Part shown: one piece after another, positions 8,732-17,407 of the stretch
How positions within the stretch are numbered: the stretch's first letter is position 1
Layout of the letters: each line of letters opens with the position of its first letter
Assembly (NCBI GenBank): GCA_001725505.1
Contig: MEGM01000018.1
Span: 1-32,287 of the forward strand
Source: Rubrivivax sp. SCN 70-15
GTDB taxonomy: Bacteria; Pseudomonadota; Gammaproteobacteria; Burkholderiales; Burkholderiaceae_C
Length of the DNA stretch: 32,287 nucleotides
Direction: 5' to 3'
The notes under the pieces: model-generated
The model's database searches: none
What the model saw: only the letters and a program-made list of their open reading frames with translations
Told to the model about the DNA's origin: nothing
Position numbers and translations under genes: made by a program

Positions 8732-8827
8732 GGCAGGCCGATTCTGCCAGCCGTACCGGCGGCACTTTCATCATCCGGGAGGGCCGAACCCGCATGCTAT
8801 AACCGCCAGCCCTGGGAGACGGCAGAT

Positions 8828-10150
8828 ATGACGCCGGCGCAAACCGCCGGTGTCCCGCAGCGCGCGACACGGATGAAAAAAGGCTTTTCGACCCTGATGT
8901 CGGCGCAGTTCTTCAGCTCGCTGGCCGACAACGCGCTGTTCGTCGCCGCCATCGAGCTGATGCGAACCGGCGGCGCGCCCGAATGGCAGCGCGCCGCGCT
9001 GGTGCCGATGTTCGCGCTGTTCTACGTGCTGCTCGCGCCGCTGGTCGGTGCCTTCGCCGACGCGATCCCGAAGGGCAAGGTGATGTTCGTCGCCAACGGC
9101 ATCAAGGCGCTGGGCTGCCTGATGATGCTCTTCGGCACGCATCCGCTGCTGGCGTACGCGATCGTCGGCCTCGGTGCGGCGGCCTACGCGCCGGCCAAGT
9201 ACGGCATCCTCACCGAGCTGCTGCCGCCATCGCAGCTGGTCAAGGCCAACGGCTGGCTCGAAGGGCTGACGATAGGCTCGATCGTGCTCGGCGTGCTGCT
9301 CGGCGGCCAGCTCATCGCGCCGCGGATCGCGGCGGTGCTGCTCGGCTTCGACTTCCCGTACATCGACACCGGCGTCAGCACCCCGCCCCAGGCCGCGATC
9401 TCGGCGATCATCGTGCTCTACGGCGTGGCCGCGCTGTTCAACCTCTACGTCCCGCGTACCGACGCGCCGCTGCAGCGGCTGAACGACAACGTGTTCGAGC
9501 TGGTGCGCGATTTCGCCGCCTGCAACACGCGGCTGTGGGGCGACAAGCTGGGCCAGATCTCGCTCGCGACGACGACGCTGTTCTGGGGCGCGGCGGCGAA
9601 CCTGCGCTACATCGTGCTCGCCTGGGCCGCGGTCGCGCTCGGCTACGACACCACGCACGCGACCGCGCTCGCCGGCGTCGTGACGATAGGCACCGCCGCC
9701 GGCGCTGTCGTCGCGTCGATGGCGATGAAGCTCGAGCGCGCCACCGCGGTGATCCCGCTGGGCATCGGCATGGGGCTGCTCGTCGTGGCGATGAACGCGA
9801 TCCACAACGTCTGGATCGCGGCGCCCTTCCTCGTGCTGCTCGGCGCCTTCGGCGGCTTCATGGTCGTTCCGATGAATGCCTTGCTTCAGCACCGCGGCCA
9901 CAACCTGATGGGCGCGGGGCGTTCGATCGCGGTGCAGAACTTCAACGAGCAGGCCTGCATCCTGGGCATGGGCGCGTTCTACGCCGCGCTGACCAAGTTC
10001 GGGCTCTCGGCCTTCGGCGCGATCGCGATCTTCGGCCTCACCGTGGCCGGGATCATGGAGCTGATCCGGCGCTGGCACCGGCACAACCTGCGCACGCACG
10101 GCGCCGAGGTCGACCGCCTGCTTACGATCGCGCGCAGCGATGACCCCTGA
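8828..10150 (+). CDS. lplT: Lysophospholipid transporter LplT (MFS); alternative start 8873
   Basis: MKKGFSTLMSAQFFSSLADNALFVAAIEL...LVGAFADAIPKGKVMFVANGIK...AKYGILTELLPPSQLVKANGWLEG; divergent to alr. Confidence 0.95.
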   Translation: MTPAQTAGVPQRATRMKKGFSTLMSAQFFSSLADNALFVAAIELMRTGGAPEWQRAALVPMFALFYVLLAPLVGAFADAIPKGKVMFVANGIKALGCLMMLFGTHPLLAYAIVGLGAAAYAPAKYGILTELLPPSQLVKANGWLEGLTIGSIVLGVLLGGQLIAPRIAAVLLGFDFPYIDTGVSTPPQAAISAIIVLYGVAALFNLYVPRTDAPLQRLNDNVFELVRDFAACNTRLWGDKLGQISLATTTLFWGAAANLRYIVLAWAAVALGYDTTHATALAGVVTIGTAAGAVVASMAMKLERATAVIPLGIGMGLLVVAMNAIHNVWIAAPFLVLLGAFGGFMVVPMNALLQHRGHNLMGAGRSIAVQNFNEQACILGMGAFYAALTKFGLSAFGAIAIFGLTVAGIMELIRRWHRHNLRTHGAEVDRLLTIARSDDP

Positions 10151-11033
10151 CGCAGCGGCGCCGCGCCGCGCGCCCTGGGCGCGGCTGTTGCCGGCGCTGG
10201 CGCTGATGCTGAACTCGCTCACCTGGGGCGTCTCGTGGTGGCCGTTCCGCCAGCTCGAGGCGCGCGGCCTGCATCCGCTCTGGGCCACCGCGCTGATCTA
10301 CGCGGCCGCGGTGCTAGCGATCACGATCGCGCGCCCGCAGGCCTGGCGCCAGCTGTTCGCAGCACCGGCGCTGTGGGTGCTGGTGCTCGCGTCGGGCACC
10401 ACCAACGCAAGCTTCAACTGGGGCGTGACGATCGGCGACGTGGTCCGCGTCGTGCTGCTCTTCTACCTGATGCCGCTGTGGGCGGTGCTGCTGGCGCGGC
10501 TGCTGCTCGGCGAGCGCCTGACCGGTGCCGCCGGCGTGCGCGTCGCGATGGCGCTCGCCGGCGCCGCGATCGTGCTCTGGCCGGCCGGGGGCGGCTGGCC
10601 GCTGCCGCGCACGCTGGCCGAAGGGCTGGGCGTGCTTGGCGGCGCCACGTTCGCGCTGAACAACGTGATGCTGCGCCGCGAGGCGGACGAGCCCGACGCG
10701 GCGCGCGCGCTCGCGATGTTCCTCGGCGGCGCGCTCGTCGCCGGCGGCCTGGCGCTGGTGCTCGCGCTGCAGGGCACGGCGGCTTGGCCGCCGGCGCCCG
10801 CGCCGGGCTGGGTCGGCGGCGCGCTCGCGATGGCCGTCCTGTTCCTGGCCGGGAACCTGGCGCTGCAGTACGGCGCCGCCCGGCTGCCCGCCAACGTGAC
10901 CGCGGTGGTCATGGTCACCGAGGTGCTGTTCGCGTCGGTCTCGGCGTTGTGGCTCGGCGCCGCGAGCCTGAGCGCACCGCTGGTGCTGGGCGCGGCGCTG
11001 ATCATCGGCGCGACGCTGCTGTCGGCGCGCTGA
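10140..11033 (+). CDS. DMT superfamily (EamA) transporter
   Basis: Ten hydrophobic segments; LMLNSLTWGVSWWPFRQLEARGLHPLWATALIYA; overlaps the lplT stop by 11 nt. Confidence 0.9.
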   Translation: MTPDAAAPRRAPWARLLPALALMLNSLTWGVSWWPFRQLEARGLHPLWATALIYAAAVLAITIARPQAWRQLFAAPALWVLVLASGTTNASFNWGVTIGDVVRVVLLFYLMPLWAVLLARLLLGERLTGAAGVRVAMALAGAAIVLWPAGGGWPLPRTLAEGLGVLGGATFALNNVMLRREADEPDAARALAMFLGGALVAGGLALVLALQGTAAWPPAPAPGWVGGALAMAVLFLAGNLALQYGAARLPANVTAVVMVTEVLFASVSALWLGAASLSAPLVLGAALIIGATLLSAR

Positions 11034-11040
11034 CGATTGC

Positions 11041-11886
11041 TCAGCGCAACGCGCCCTGCGCCGGCCAGTGGCGCTGCAGCAGCTGTTCGAGTGCCGCACC
11101 GTCGAGCGGCTTGTCCAGGTAGGCGTCGGCGCCGGCCAGCGTGGCGCGGACGCGGTCGAGCTGGCTGTGGTGGGCCGAGACCATCGCGATCACGGGCGCT
11201 CGCTCGTCCGCGCCGAGCCGTTGATGGCGCTTGATGTGCTGGCACAGCGCGAGGCCGTCGAGGTCGCTGCCGGTGCCGAGCTCGACATCGAGGAAGACGA
11301 ACTCCCAGTCCTGCTGCGAGAGCAGCTCGATCGCCTTCGCGCTCGTCGTCGCGCGCACCGTCGCCAGCCCGTGGCGCTGCAGCCTGGTCTCGAGAAAGCG
11401 CAGCGCGATCTCGCTGTCGTCGACGAGCAGGGCCCGGCGTGGCGCGCGCTGCGCGGCGGCGGCCGGCGTCGGATCGGGACCGGCCAGGTCCCCGGAGCGT
11501 CGCGCCGGCCAGGGCCCGGCGGCGCCCGGCGCCGGCGACCGCGGGAGCGGGCGAGCGCATTCGGTCGTCGGCTCGGCGCGGTCGGCGACCATCGCGTCGA
11601 GTTCGCGCAGCACGTGCAGCGGGTCGATCGGCCGCATCATCCAGGCACTGGCCCCCTCGGGCGCCTGCGCGCCGACGAAGACCGCGTCGTCGACCCGGTC
11701 CAGTGCCTGCACCGCGCGCACGGCATCGCCATGGTCGGTATCGATGACGAGGAAATGCGCGTCGGCGACGCTGTCGACCTGCTCGTAGGCCGGCGCGCGG
11801 TTGATCGCGAGGCGGAAATAGGAGCCGAGCGCACTGCGCTCGAAGGCGCTGAAGCCCAGCAGGGCGACACGGTAGGGGCTGGGCAT
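11041..11886 (-). CDS. Response regulator with degenerate N-terminal receiver-like region and canonical C-terminal receiver
   Basis: C-terminal RRALLVDDSEIALRFLETRL...FVFLDVEL...DAYLDKPLDG (DD, D, K). N-terminal half has VALLGFSAFE...FLVIDTDHGD...MMRPIDP but no acidic pair. Confidence 0.85.
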   Translation of the reverse strand: MPSPYRVALLGFSAFERSALGSYFRLAINRAPAYEQVDSVADAHFLVIDTDHGDAVRAVQALDRVDDAVFVGAQAPEGASAWMMRPIDPLHVLRELDAMVADRAEPTTECARPLPRSPAPGAAGPWPARRSGDLAGPDPTPAAAAQRAPRRALLVDDSEIALRFLETRLQRHGLATVRATTSAKAIELLSQQDWEFVFLDVELGTGSDLDGLALCQHIKRHQRLGADERAPVIAMVSAHHSQLDRVRATLAGADAYLDKPLDGAALEQLLQRHWPAQGALR

Positions 11887-12021
11887 GGAGTGGCGGGGGT
11901 ACTGCGGTGCGGGGGGCGCTTCGATCGTGCAGGAGCGGCTCGCGCGATGTCAACGCCGGCCGCCCCCCATCCGTGGGACGGCTAACATCCTGCCTCTTCC
12001 GTGCTTTTCCGGGTGGCGCGA

Positions 12022-12513
12022 ATGGCCGAGTCCAGTGTCTACGACTTCGACGCGGTGGCGATCGACGGCCGGCCGGCCGCGCTAGCCAGCCAGCGCGGCA
12101 AGGTGCTGCTGATCGTCAACACCGCCAGTGCCTGCGGATTCACGCCGCAGTTCGCCGGGCTCGAATCGCTCTGGCAGACCTACCGCGACCGCGGCCTCGT
12201 CGTCGTCGGCTTCCCGAGCAACGAGTTCGGCGCCCAGGACCCGGGCAGCAACGACGAGATCGCGTCGTTCTGCCAGCTCAACTACGGCGTCAGCTTCCCG
12301 ATGATGGCCAAGGTCAAGGTCAACGGCCGCGATGCGCACCCGCTGTGGCGGTGGCTCACCGCCGAGGCGCCCGGCGTGCTCGGCACGCAGGCCGTCAAAT
12401 GGAACTTCACCAAGTTCCTCGTCGGCCGGGACGGCCAGGTCCTCAAGCGCTACGCCCCTACCGACACCCCCGAATCGCTCGCCCAGGACATCGAGAAAGC
12501 CCTCGCCGCATGA
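12022..12513 (+). CDS. Glutathione peroxidase (Cys type)
   Basis: LLIVNTASACGFTPQFAGLESLW, GFPSNEFGAQDPGSNDEI, VKWNFTKFLVGRDG. Confidence 0.96.
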   Translation: MAESSVYDFDAVAIDGRPAALASQRGKVLLIVNTASACGFTPQFAGLESLWQTYRDRGLVVVGFPSNEFGAQDPGSNDEIASFCQLNYGVSFPMMAKVKVNGRDAHPLWRWLTAEAPGVLGTQAVKWNFTKFLVGRDGQVLKRYAPTDTPESLAQDIEKALAA

Positions 12514-13706
12514 TCAGCTTCAAACACCTCGACCCGTACGCAGGCGACCCCATCCTCGGCCTCAACGATGCGTTCCAGAAGGACCCGCGCGCGGGCAAGG
12601 TCAACCTGTCGATCGGCATCTATTTCGACGACGCCGGCCGCATCCCGGTGCTCGGCTGCGTGCGCGAGGCCGAGGCGCGGATGCTCGCCGAGAGCGGGCC
12701 CAAGTCCTACCTGCCGATCGAAGGCGCGGCCGCGATGCGCAGCGCGGTGCAGGCGCTGCTGTTCGGCGCCGGCCACGAGGCGGTGACGAGCGGCCGCGTC
12801 GCGACGCTGCAGACCATAGGCTCGAGCGGCGGGCTGAAGGTCGGTGCCGACTTCATCAAGCGCTGGTTCCCCGACAGCGGCGTCTGGGTCAGCGACCCTA
12901 CCTGGGACAACCACCGCGCGATGTTCGAGGGTGCCGGCGTCGCAGTTCATGCGTACCCGTACTACGACGCCGAGTCCGGCGGGCTGAAGTTCGACGCGAT
13001 GCTCGCGACGCTCGCCGGCCTGCCCGCGCGCAGCGTCGTGCTGCTGCACGCGTGCTGCCACAACCCGACCGGGGTCGACCTCACCGAGGCGCAATGGCAG
13101 CAGCTGATCCCGGTGCTGCGCGAGCGCGAGCTGCTGCCCTACCTCGACCTGGCCTACCAGGGCTATGGCGACGGCATCGAGGCCGATGCGTTCGCGGTGC
13201 GCGCGCTGGCTTCGGCCGGGCTGCGCTTCTTCGTCGCGAACTCGTTCTCGAAGAGCATGAGCCTGTACGGCGAGCGCGCCGGCGCGCTGAGCGTGGTCTG
13301 TGGCGACGCCGACGAGGCCGCACTCGTTCTCGGCCAGCTGATGGCGACGGTGCGGCGCAACTACTCCAGCCCGGCGATCCACGCCGCCGGCATCGTCAGC
13401 CGCGTGCTCGGCGAGCCCGGGCTGCGCGCCGCCTGGGAGGCGGACGTCGCGGCGATGCGCGAGCGCATCCAGGCCATGCGGCGCAGCCTGCACGGCGTGC
13501 TCTTGGCCAAGCGCCCGGGGCGGGACTTCGGCTATTTCCTGAGCCAGCGCGGGATGTTCAGCTACACCGGCCTGATGCCAGCGCAGGTCGACCGGCTGCG
13601 CGAGGAGTTCGGCGTCTACCTGCTTCGCTCGGGGCGGATGTGCGTGGCCGGGCTGAACACCGGCAACGTCGAGCGCACGGCCGAGGCGATCGCCGCGGTG
13701 CTCTAG
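12510..13706 (+). CDS. Aromatic amino acid / aspartate aminotransferase (class I)
   Basis: LGLNDAFQKDPRAGKVNLSIGIYFDDAGRIPVL, VLLHACCHNPTGVDLT, LDLAYQGYGDG, FVANSFSKSMSLYGERAGAL; ATGA overlap with the Gpx stop. Confidence 0.96.
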   Translation: MISFKHLDPYAGDPILGLNDAFQKDPRAGKVNLSIGIYFDDAGRIPVLGCVREAEARMLAESGPKSYLPIEGAAAMRSAVQALLFGAGHEAVTSGRVATLQTIGSSGGLKVGADFIKRWFPDSGVWVSDPTWDNHRAMFEGAGVAVHAYPYYDAESGGLKFDAMLATLAGLPARSVVLLHACCHNPTGVDLTEAQWQQLIPVLRERELLPYLDLAYQGYGDGIEADAFAVRALASAGLRFFVANSFSKSMSLYGERAGALSVVCGDADEAALVLGQLMATVRRNYSSPAIHAAGIVSRVLGEPGLRAAWEADVAAMRERIQAMRRSLHGVLLAKRPGRDFGYFLSQRGMFSYTGLMPAQVDRLREEFGVYLLRSGRMCVAGLNTGNVERTAEAIAAVL

Positions 13707-13710
13707 CCGG

Positions 13711-13729
13711 CGCCCGAGCGCGTCGGGCG
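13711..13729. terminator. Candidate bidirectional hairpin between convergent aminotransferase and LysR genes
   Basis: CGCCCGA-GCGCG-TCGGGCG perfect 7-bp stem; no clear U-tract. Confidence 0.4.
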
Positions 13730-14665
13730 TCAGCCCTCGGGCAGGCTGGCTGCGCGGCGCACCAGCGCGCGCAGCCAGCGGTGCGCGGGGTCGGCGTCCT
13801 GGCGCACGGCCCAGAGCATCTGCACCGCCACCGGCGCCAGCTCGAAGGGCAGCGCCCGCGTGACGATCTGGTCCTGCGTGCCGGTCGCGGCGATGAACGA
13901 CTGTGGCAGCACGGTCAGCAGGTCGGACTGCGTGACCACCAGGCCGGCGGTGAAGAACTGGTTGACGGTCAGCACCACGTCGCGCTGGCGCCCGAGCGCG
14001 GCGAGCGCCTGGTCGACCAGCCCATAGGGCCGGCCCGAGAAGCTGACGAGCAGATGCTGCGCTGCGCAGTACGCGTCGAGCGTCAGCGGCGCCGCAGCGA
14101 GCGGATGCTCGCGCCGCATCACGCAGACGTAGCGCGTCTCATACAGGCGCAGGTGGCGTACTCGGGCCTGGTCGCCGTCGGCGACGAGGCCCGCGATCGT
14201 CTCCGGGAAGTGACCGATCGCGAGGTCCGCCTCGGCGTCGCGCAGCAGCCGGCGCGGATCGCGCGTGGTCAGCGGCAGCACGCGCAGCTTCACGCGCGAA
14301 TGCCCCGCCTCGATCGCGCGCACCAGCGGCGGCGCGAGCAGCGCCGCGGTCGCGTCGGCCATCGCGATGCGAAAGCTCGCCGTCTCGGCCTGGGGGTCGA
14401 AGGCCTCCGGTGCGAGCACGCGGCGCAGGTCGGCGAGGGCGGCGCGCACCTGCGGCCACAGGGCCTCGGCGCGGTCGGTCGGCTTCATCCCGAACGCGGT
14501 GCGCACGAACAAGGTCTCGCCGACCGCGCTGTGCAGGCGCTTGATCGCGTGGCTGGCTGCCGGCTGGGTGATCGCCAGCACCTCGGCCGCACGCGTCAGG
14601 CTGCCTTCGGCCATCACCGTGTCGAAGACGCGCAGCAGGTTCAGGTCGAGCGTGCGGAAGTTCAT
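13730..14665 (-). CDS. LysR family transcriptional regulator
   Basis: MNFRTLDLNLLRVFDTVMAEGSLTRAAEVLAITQPAASHAIKRLHSAVGETLFVRT. Confidence 0.95.
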   Translation of the reverse strand: MNFRTLDLNLLRVFDTVMAEGSLTRAAEVLAITQPAASHAIKRLHSAVGETLFVRTAFGMKPTDRAEALWPQVRAALADLRRVLAPEAFDPQAETASFRIAMADATAALLAPPLVRAIEAGHSRVKLRVLPLTTRDPRRLLRDAEADLAIGHFPETIAGLVADGDQARVRHLRLYETRYVCVMRREHPLAAAPLTLDAYCAAQHLLVSFSGRPYGLVDQALAALGRQRDVVLTVNQFFTAGLVVTQSDLLTVLPQSFIAATGTQDQIVTRALPFELAPVAVQMLWAVRQDADPAHRWLRALVRRAASLPEG

Positions 14666-14715
14666 GACGCCTCAAGTTATTATGATGATTGATAGCTTAC
14701 ATGCGTAACTTTCAC

Positions 14716-14743
14716 TTTGTTAACTCAGGGTAAGCCCTAATAT
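14716..14743 (+). promoter_or_regulatory. Putative sigma70-like promoter with internal AGGG-N4-CCCT dyad
   Basis: TTTGTT-16-TAATAT upstream of ORF 14791; AGGG(TAAG)CCCT at 14727-14738 lies within the spacer and abuts the -10. Confidence 0.4.
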
Positions 14744-14790
14744 GCCCTCATGCGATTCCAACAAGGAAGCGCTTGAAGAGAGGAAACATC

Positions 14791-15027
14791 ATGAGTGCAT
14801 CCCTGCAGTCCACCACCTTCCCGAACCCGATGCTGCCGCGCGTGGCCGGTGGCTTGGTTGCCCGTCTGTCGCGCTGGATGGCGCAGCCCGCAAGCCGCAA
14901 GCGCGGTTCGCGTGGCGAAGACGCCGCCGCCGTGCGCGCGATGGCCTACCGCGTCCAGGGCACCGACCCCGGCTTCGCGGCCGATCTTTATGCCGCAGCC
15001 GCGCGCCACGAAGGTCTGGACGACTGA
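14791..15027 (+). CDS. Small uncharacterised protein (78 aa)
   Basis: MSASLQSTTFPNPMLPRVAGGLVARLSRWMAQPASRKRGSRGEDAAAVRAMAYRVQGTDPGFAADLYAAAARHEGLDD; purine-rich SD (AGAGAGGAAA) 5' of ATG; own upstream promoter-like region. Confidence 0.7.
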   Translation: MSASLQSTTFPNPMLPRVAGGLVARLSRWMAQPASRKRGSRGEDAAAVRAMAYRVQGTDPGFAADLYAAAARHEGLDD

Positions 15028-15035
15028 CCCGCGCC

Positions 15036-15059
15036 GCGGCCGCTAGATGCAGCGGCCGC
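15036..15059. terminator. Hairpin between convergent small ORF and SDR gene
   Basis: GCGGCCGCT-AGATGC-AGCGGCCGC, perfect 9-bp stem overlapping the SDR stop codon. Confidence 0.45.
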
Positions 15060-15789
15060 CGTCGACTTCCATGCACACGCCGGTGATCATGGAAGCCTCG
15101 TCGCTGCACAGGAAGCAGGCGGCGTTGCCGAGGTCCTCGGGCGTCGAGAAGCGCCCGAGCGGAATCGTCGCGAGGAACTTCGCCCGCATCTCGGGCGTGT
15201 CCTCGCCCATGAAGGTCTTGAGCATCGGTGTGTCGCCGGCGACGGGGTTGAGCGCGTTGACGCGGATCCCGAACGGCGCCAGCTCGACCGCATTCGCGCG
15301 CGTCGCGGTGATGACCCAGCCCTTGCTCGCGTTGTACCAGGCCAGCCGCGGGCGCGGGCTCACGCCGGCCGTGCTCGCGATGTTCAGCACCACGCCGCGC
15401 CCGCGCGCCTTGAAGCGCGGCACCGCCTCGCGCATCGCGAGGTAGATCGCCTTCATGTTGACCGCGACGATGCGGTCGAACTGTTCCTCGGGCAGGTCTT
15501 CCAGCGGCTGCGGCAGGTGGCCGACGCCGGCGTTGTTGACGAGGATGTCGAGGTGGCCGAAGTGCAGCTCGGCGGCCTCCATCATCAGCCGCACGTCGGT
15601 CGCGTCGGCAACGTCGACGCGCAACGCGCGTGCAGCGGCGCCGAGCCGGGCGGCGACGTCCAGTGCCGCGTCCAGGTTCAGGTCGGCGACGATCACCTGC
15701 GCCCCCTCGGCGACGAACTTGGCGCAGATGCCGGCGCCGAAACCCGAACCGCCACCGGTCACGATCGCGACCTTGTCCTTCAAACGCAT
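15043..15789 (-). CDS. SDR family oxidoreductase (glucose/3-oxoacyl-ACP dehydrogenase-like)
   Basis: VAIVTGGGSGFGAGIC, LDILVNNAGVG, YNASKGWV catalytic motif, C-terminal MEVDGGRCI. Confidence 0.95.
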   Translation of the reverse strand: MRLKDKVAIVTGGGSGFGAGICAKFVAEGAQVIVADLNLDAALDVAARLGAAARALRVDVADATDVRLMMEAAELHFGHLDILVNNAGVGHLPQPLEDLPEEQFDRIVAVNMKAIYLAMREAVPRFKARGRGVVLNIASTAGVSPRPRLAWYNASKGWVITATRANAVELAPFGIRVNALNPVAGDTPMLKTFMGEDTPEMRAKFLATIPLGRFSTPEDLGNAACFLCSDEASMITGVCMEVDGGRCI

Positions 15790-15803
15790 GCCGTCGCTCC
15801 CCT

Positions 15804-17258
15804 TCAGCCGTGCTGGATCGCCACCGTCTTGAGCGTCGAGAAGCCGTACAGCGCCTCGAAGCCCTTCTCGCGGCCGTGGCCCGAATGCTTGACGCCACCG
15901 AACGGCAGCTCGATGCCGCCGCCGGCGCCGTAGTTGTTGATGAACACCTGGCCGCATTGCAGCCGGCGCGCCATACGCAGCGCGCGGCTGCCGTCGCGCG
16001 TCCAGACCCCGGCGACGAGCCCGAACGGCGTGCCGTTGGCCAGCGCCAGCGCCTCTGCCTCGCCGTCGAAGGGGATCACCGCCTGCACCGGGCCGAAGAT
16101 CTCTTCCTGCGCGATCCGGTGCTCGCCCGGCACCGCGGCGACCAGCGTCGGCGGCACGTAGAAGCCGCCCGCCGGCAGCGTGCTCGCCAGCGCCGCCTGC
16201 GCCGCCACCGTCAGGCCGCTGTCGCGCACGAGCTCCAGGTAGCCCTGGACGATCTCGCGCTGGCGCGCGGAGATCAGCGGCCCCACCTCGGGGTCGTCCA
16301 GCGCCGGCCCGACGGTGAGCGCGCGGTAGCGCTCGGCCATGCGCGCGAGCACCGCGTCGAACACCGGCCGCTCGACCAGGATCCGGCTCGCCGCCGAGCA
16401 GGTCTGGCCCGCGTTCTGGATCCCGGCGTTCACCAGGAAGGGCAGCGCGGCGTCGAGGTCGGCATCGGCGAAGACGACCTGCGGGCTCTTGCCGCCGAGT
16501 TCCAGCGTCACCGGCACCGCGTTGCGCGCCGCCGCGGCCTGGATCAGCGCACCCACCGCGACCGAGCCGGTGAACGAGACGTGGCGCACGCCCGGGTGCG
16601 ACGCGAGCGCCGCGCCGGCCTCCTCGCCCAGGCCCGGCACGACGTTGAGCGCACCGGCGGGCAGGCCGGACTCGCCGGCGATGCGGGCGAACGCCAGCGC
16701 CGTCAGGCAGGCTTCCTCGGCCGGCTTGAGCACGCAGGCGTTGCCCATCGCGAGCGCTGCGCCGACGCTGCGGCCGATGATCTGCATCGGGTAATTCCAG
16801 GGCACGATGTGCGCCGTCACGCCATGCGGCTCGCGCAGCGTGAACGCGGTGTAGCCGTTCGCGAACGGGATCGTCTCGCCCATCAGCTTGTCCGCGGCGC
16901 CACCGTAGAACTCGAGGTAGCGCGCCAGCGCCAGCGCATCGGCGCGGCCCTGGCGCAGCGGCTTGCCGACGTCCAGCGCTTCCAGGCGCGCCAGTTCCTC
17001 GGCCTGCGCCGCGACGCGCGCGCTCATCTTCAGCAGCAGGCGGCCGCGCTCGGCGGCGCTGAGCCGCCCCCAGTCGCCCGCCAGCGCCGCCTCGGCGGCG
17101 TGCACCGCGGCGTCGACGTCGGCGGCGTTGCCGCGTGCGATCTGCGCCAGCAGGCTGCCGTCCGACGGATTCAGCAGCGGCAGCGTCTCGCCGCTCGCGC
17201 CGGGGCGCCAGCGGCCGCCGACGAAGACCGAGGTGGTGTCGAAGCTGATCCGGTTCAT
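15804..17258 (-). CDS. NAD(P)-dependent aldehyde dehydrogenase
   Basis: VPWNYPMQIIGRSVGAALAMGNACVLKPAE, FTGSVAVG, ELGGKSPQVVFADAD, NAGQTCSAASRILV, EEIFGPVQAVIPF. Confidence 0.97.
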   Translation of the reverse strand: MNRISFDTTSVFVGGRWRPGASGETLPLLNPSDGSLLAQIARGNAADVDAAVHAAEAALAGDWGRLSAAERGRLLLKMSARVAAQAEELARLEALDVGKPLRQGRADALALARYLEFYGGAADKLMGETIPFANGYTAFTLREPHGVTAHIVPWNYPMQIIGRSVGAALAMGNACVLKPAEEACLTALAFARIAGESGLPAGALNVVPGLGEEAGAALASHPGVRHVSFTGSVAVGALIQAAAARNAVPVTLELGGKSPQVVFADADLDAALPFLVNAGIQNAGQTCSAASRILVERPVFDAVLARMAERYRALTVGPALDDPEVGPLISARQREIVQGYLELVRDSGLTVAAQAALASTLPAGGFYVPPTLVAAVPGEHRIAQEEIFGPVQAVIPFDGEAEALALANGTPFGLVAGVWTRDGSRALRMARRLQCGQVFINNYGAGGGIELPFGGVKHSGHGREKGFEALYGFSTLKTVAIQHG

Positions 17259-17407
17259 CGAGGGTCTCCTGTTTCGATGATAGTTCCGGCCGCCTGCGCA
17301 GCGGCCGGTCTCGGGCCGGCTCGACCGGGCACCCGATGCGTGACGAATTCACGACGGCGGTGCGGCGCCCGGGAATCCGCGGGGTCAGCGCAGTTCTGCG
17401 TGACAAA

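Noticed and set aside
8771-10288. 505-aa minus-strand ORF
   Set aside because: Antisense to lplT; Arg/His/Gln-rich composition with no motif.
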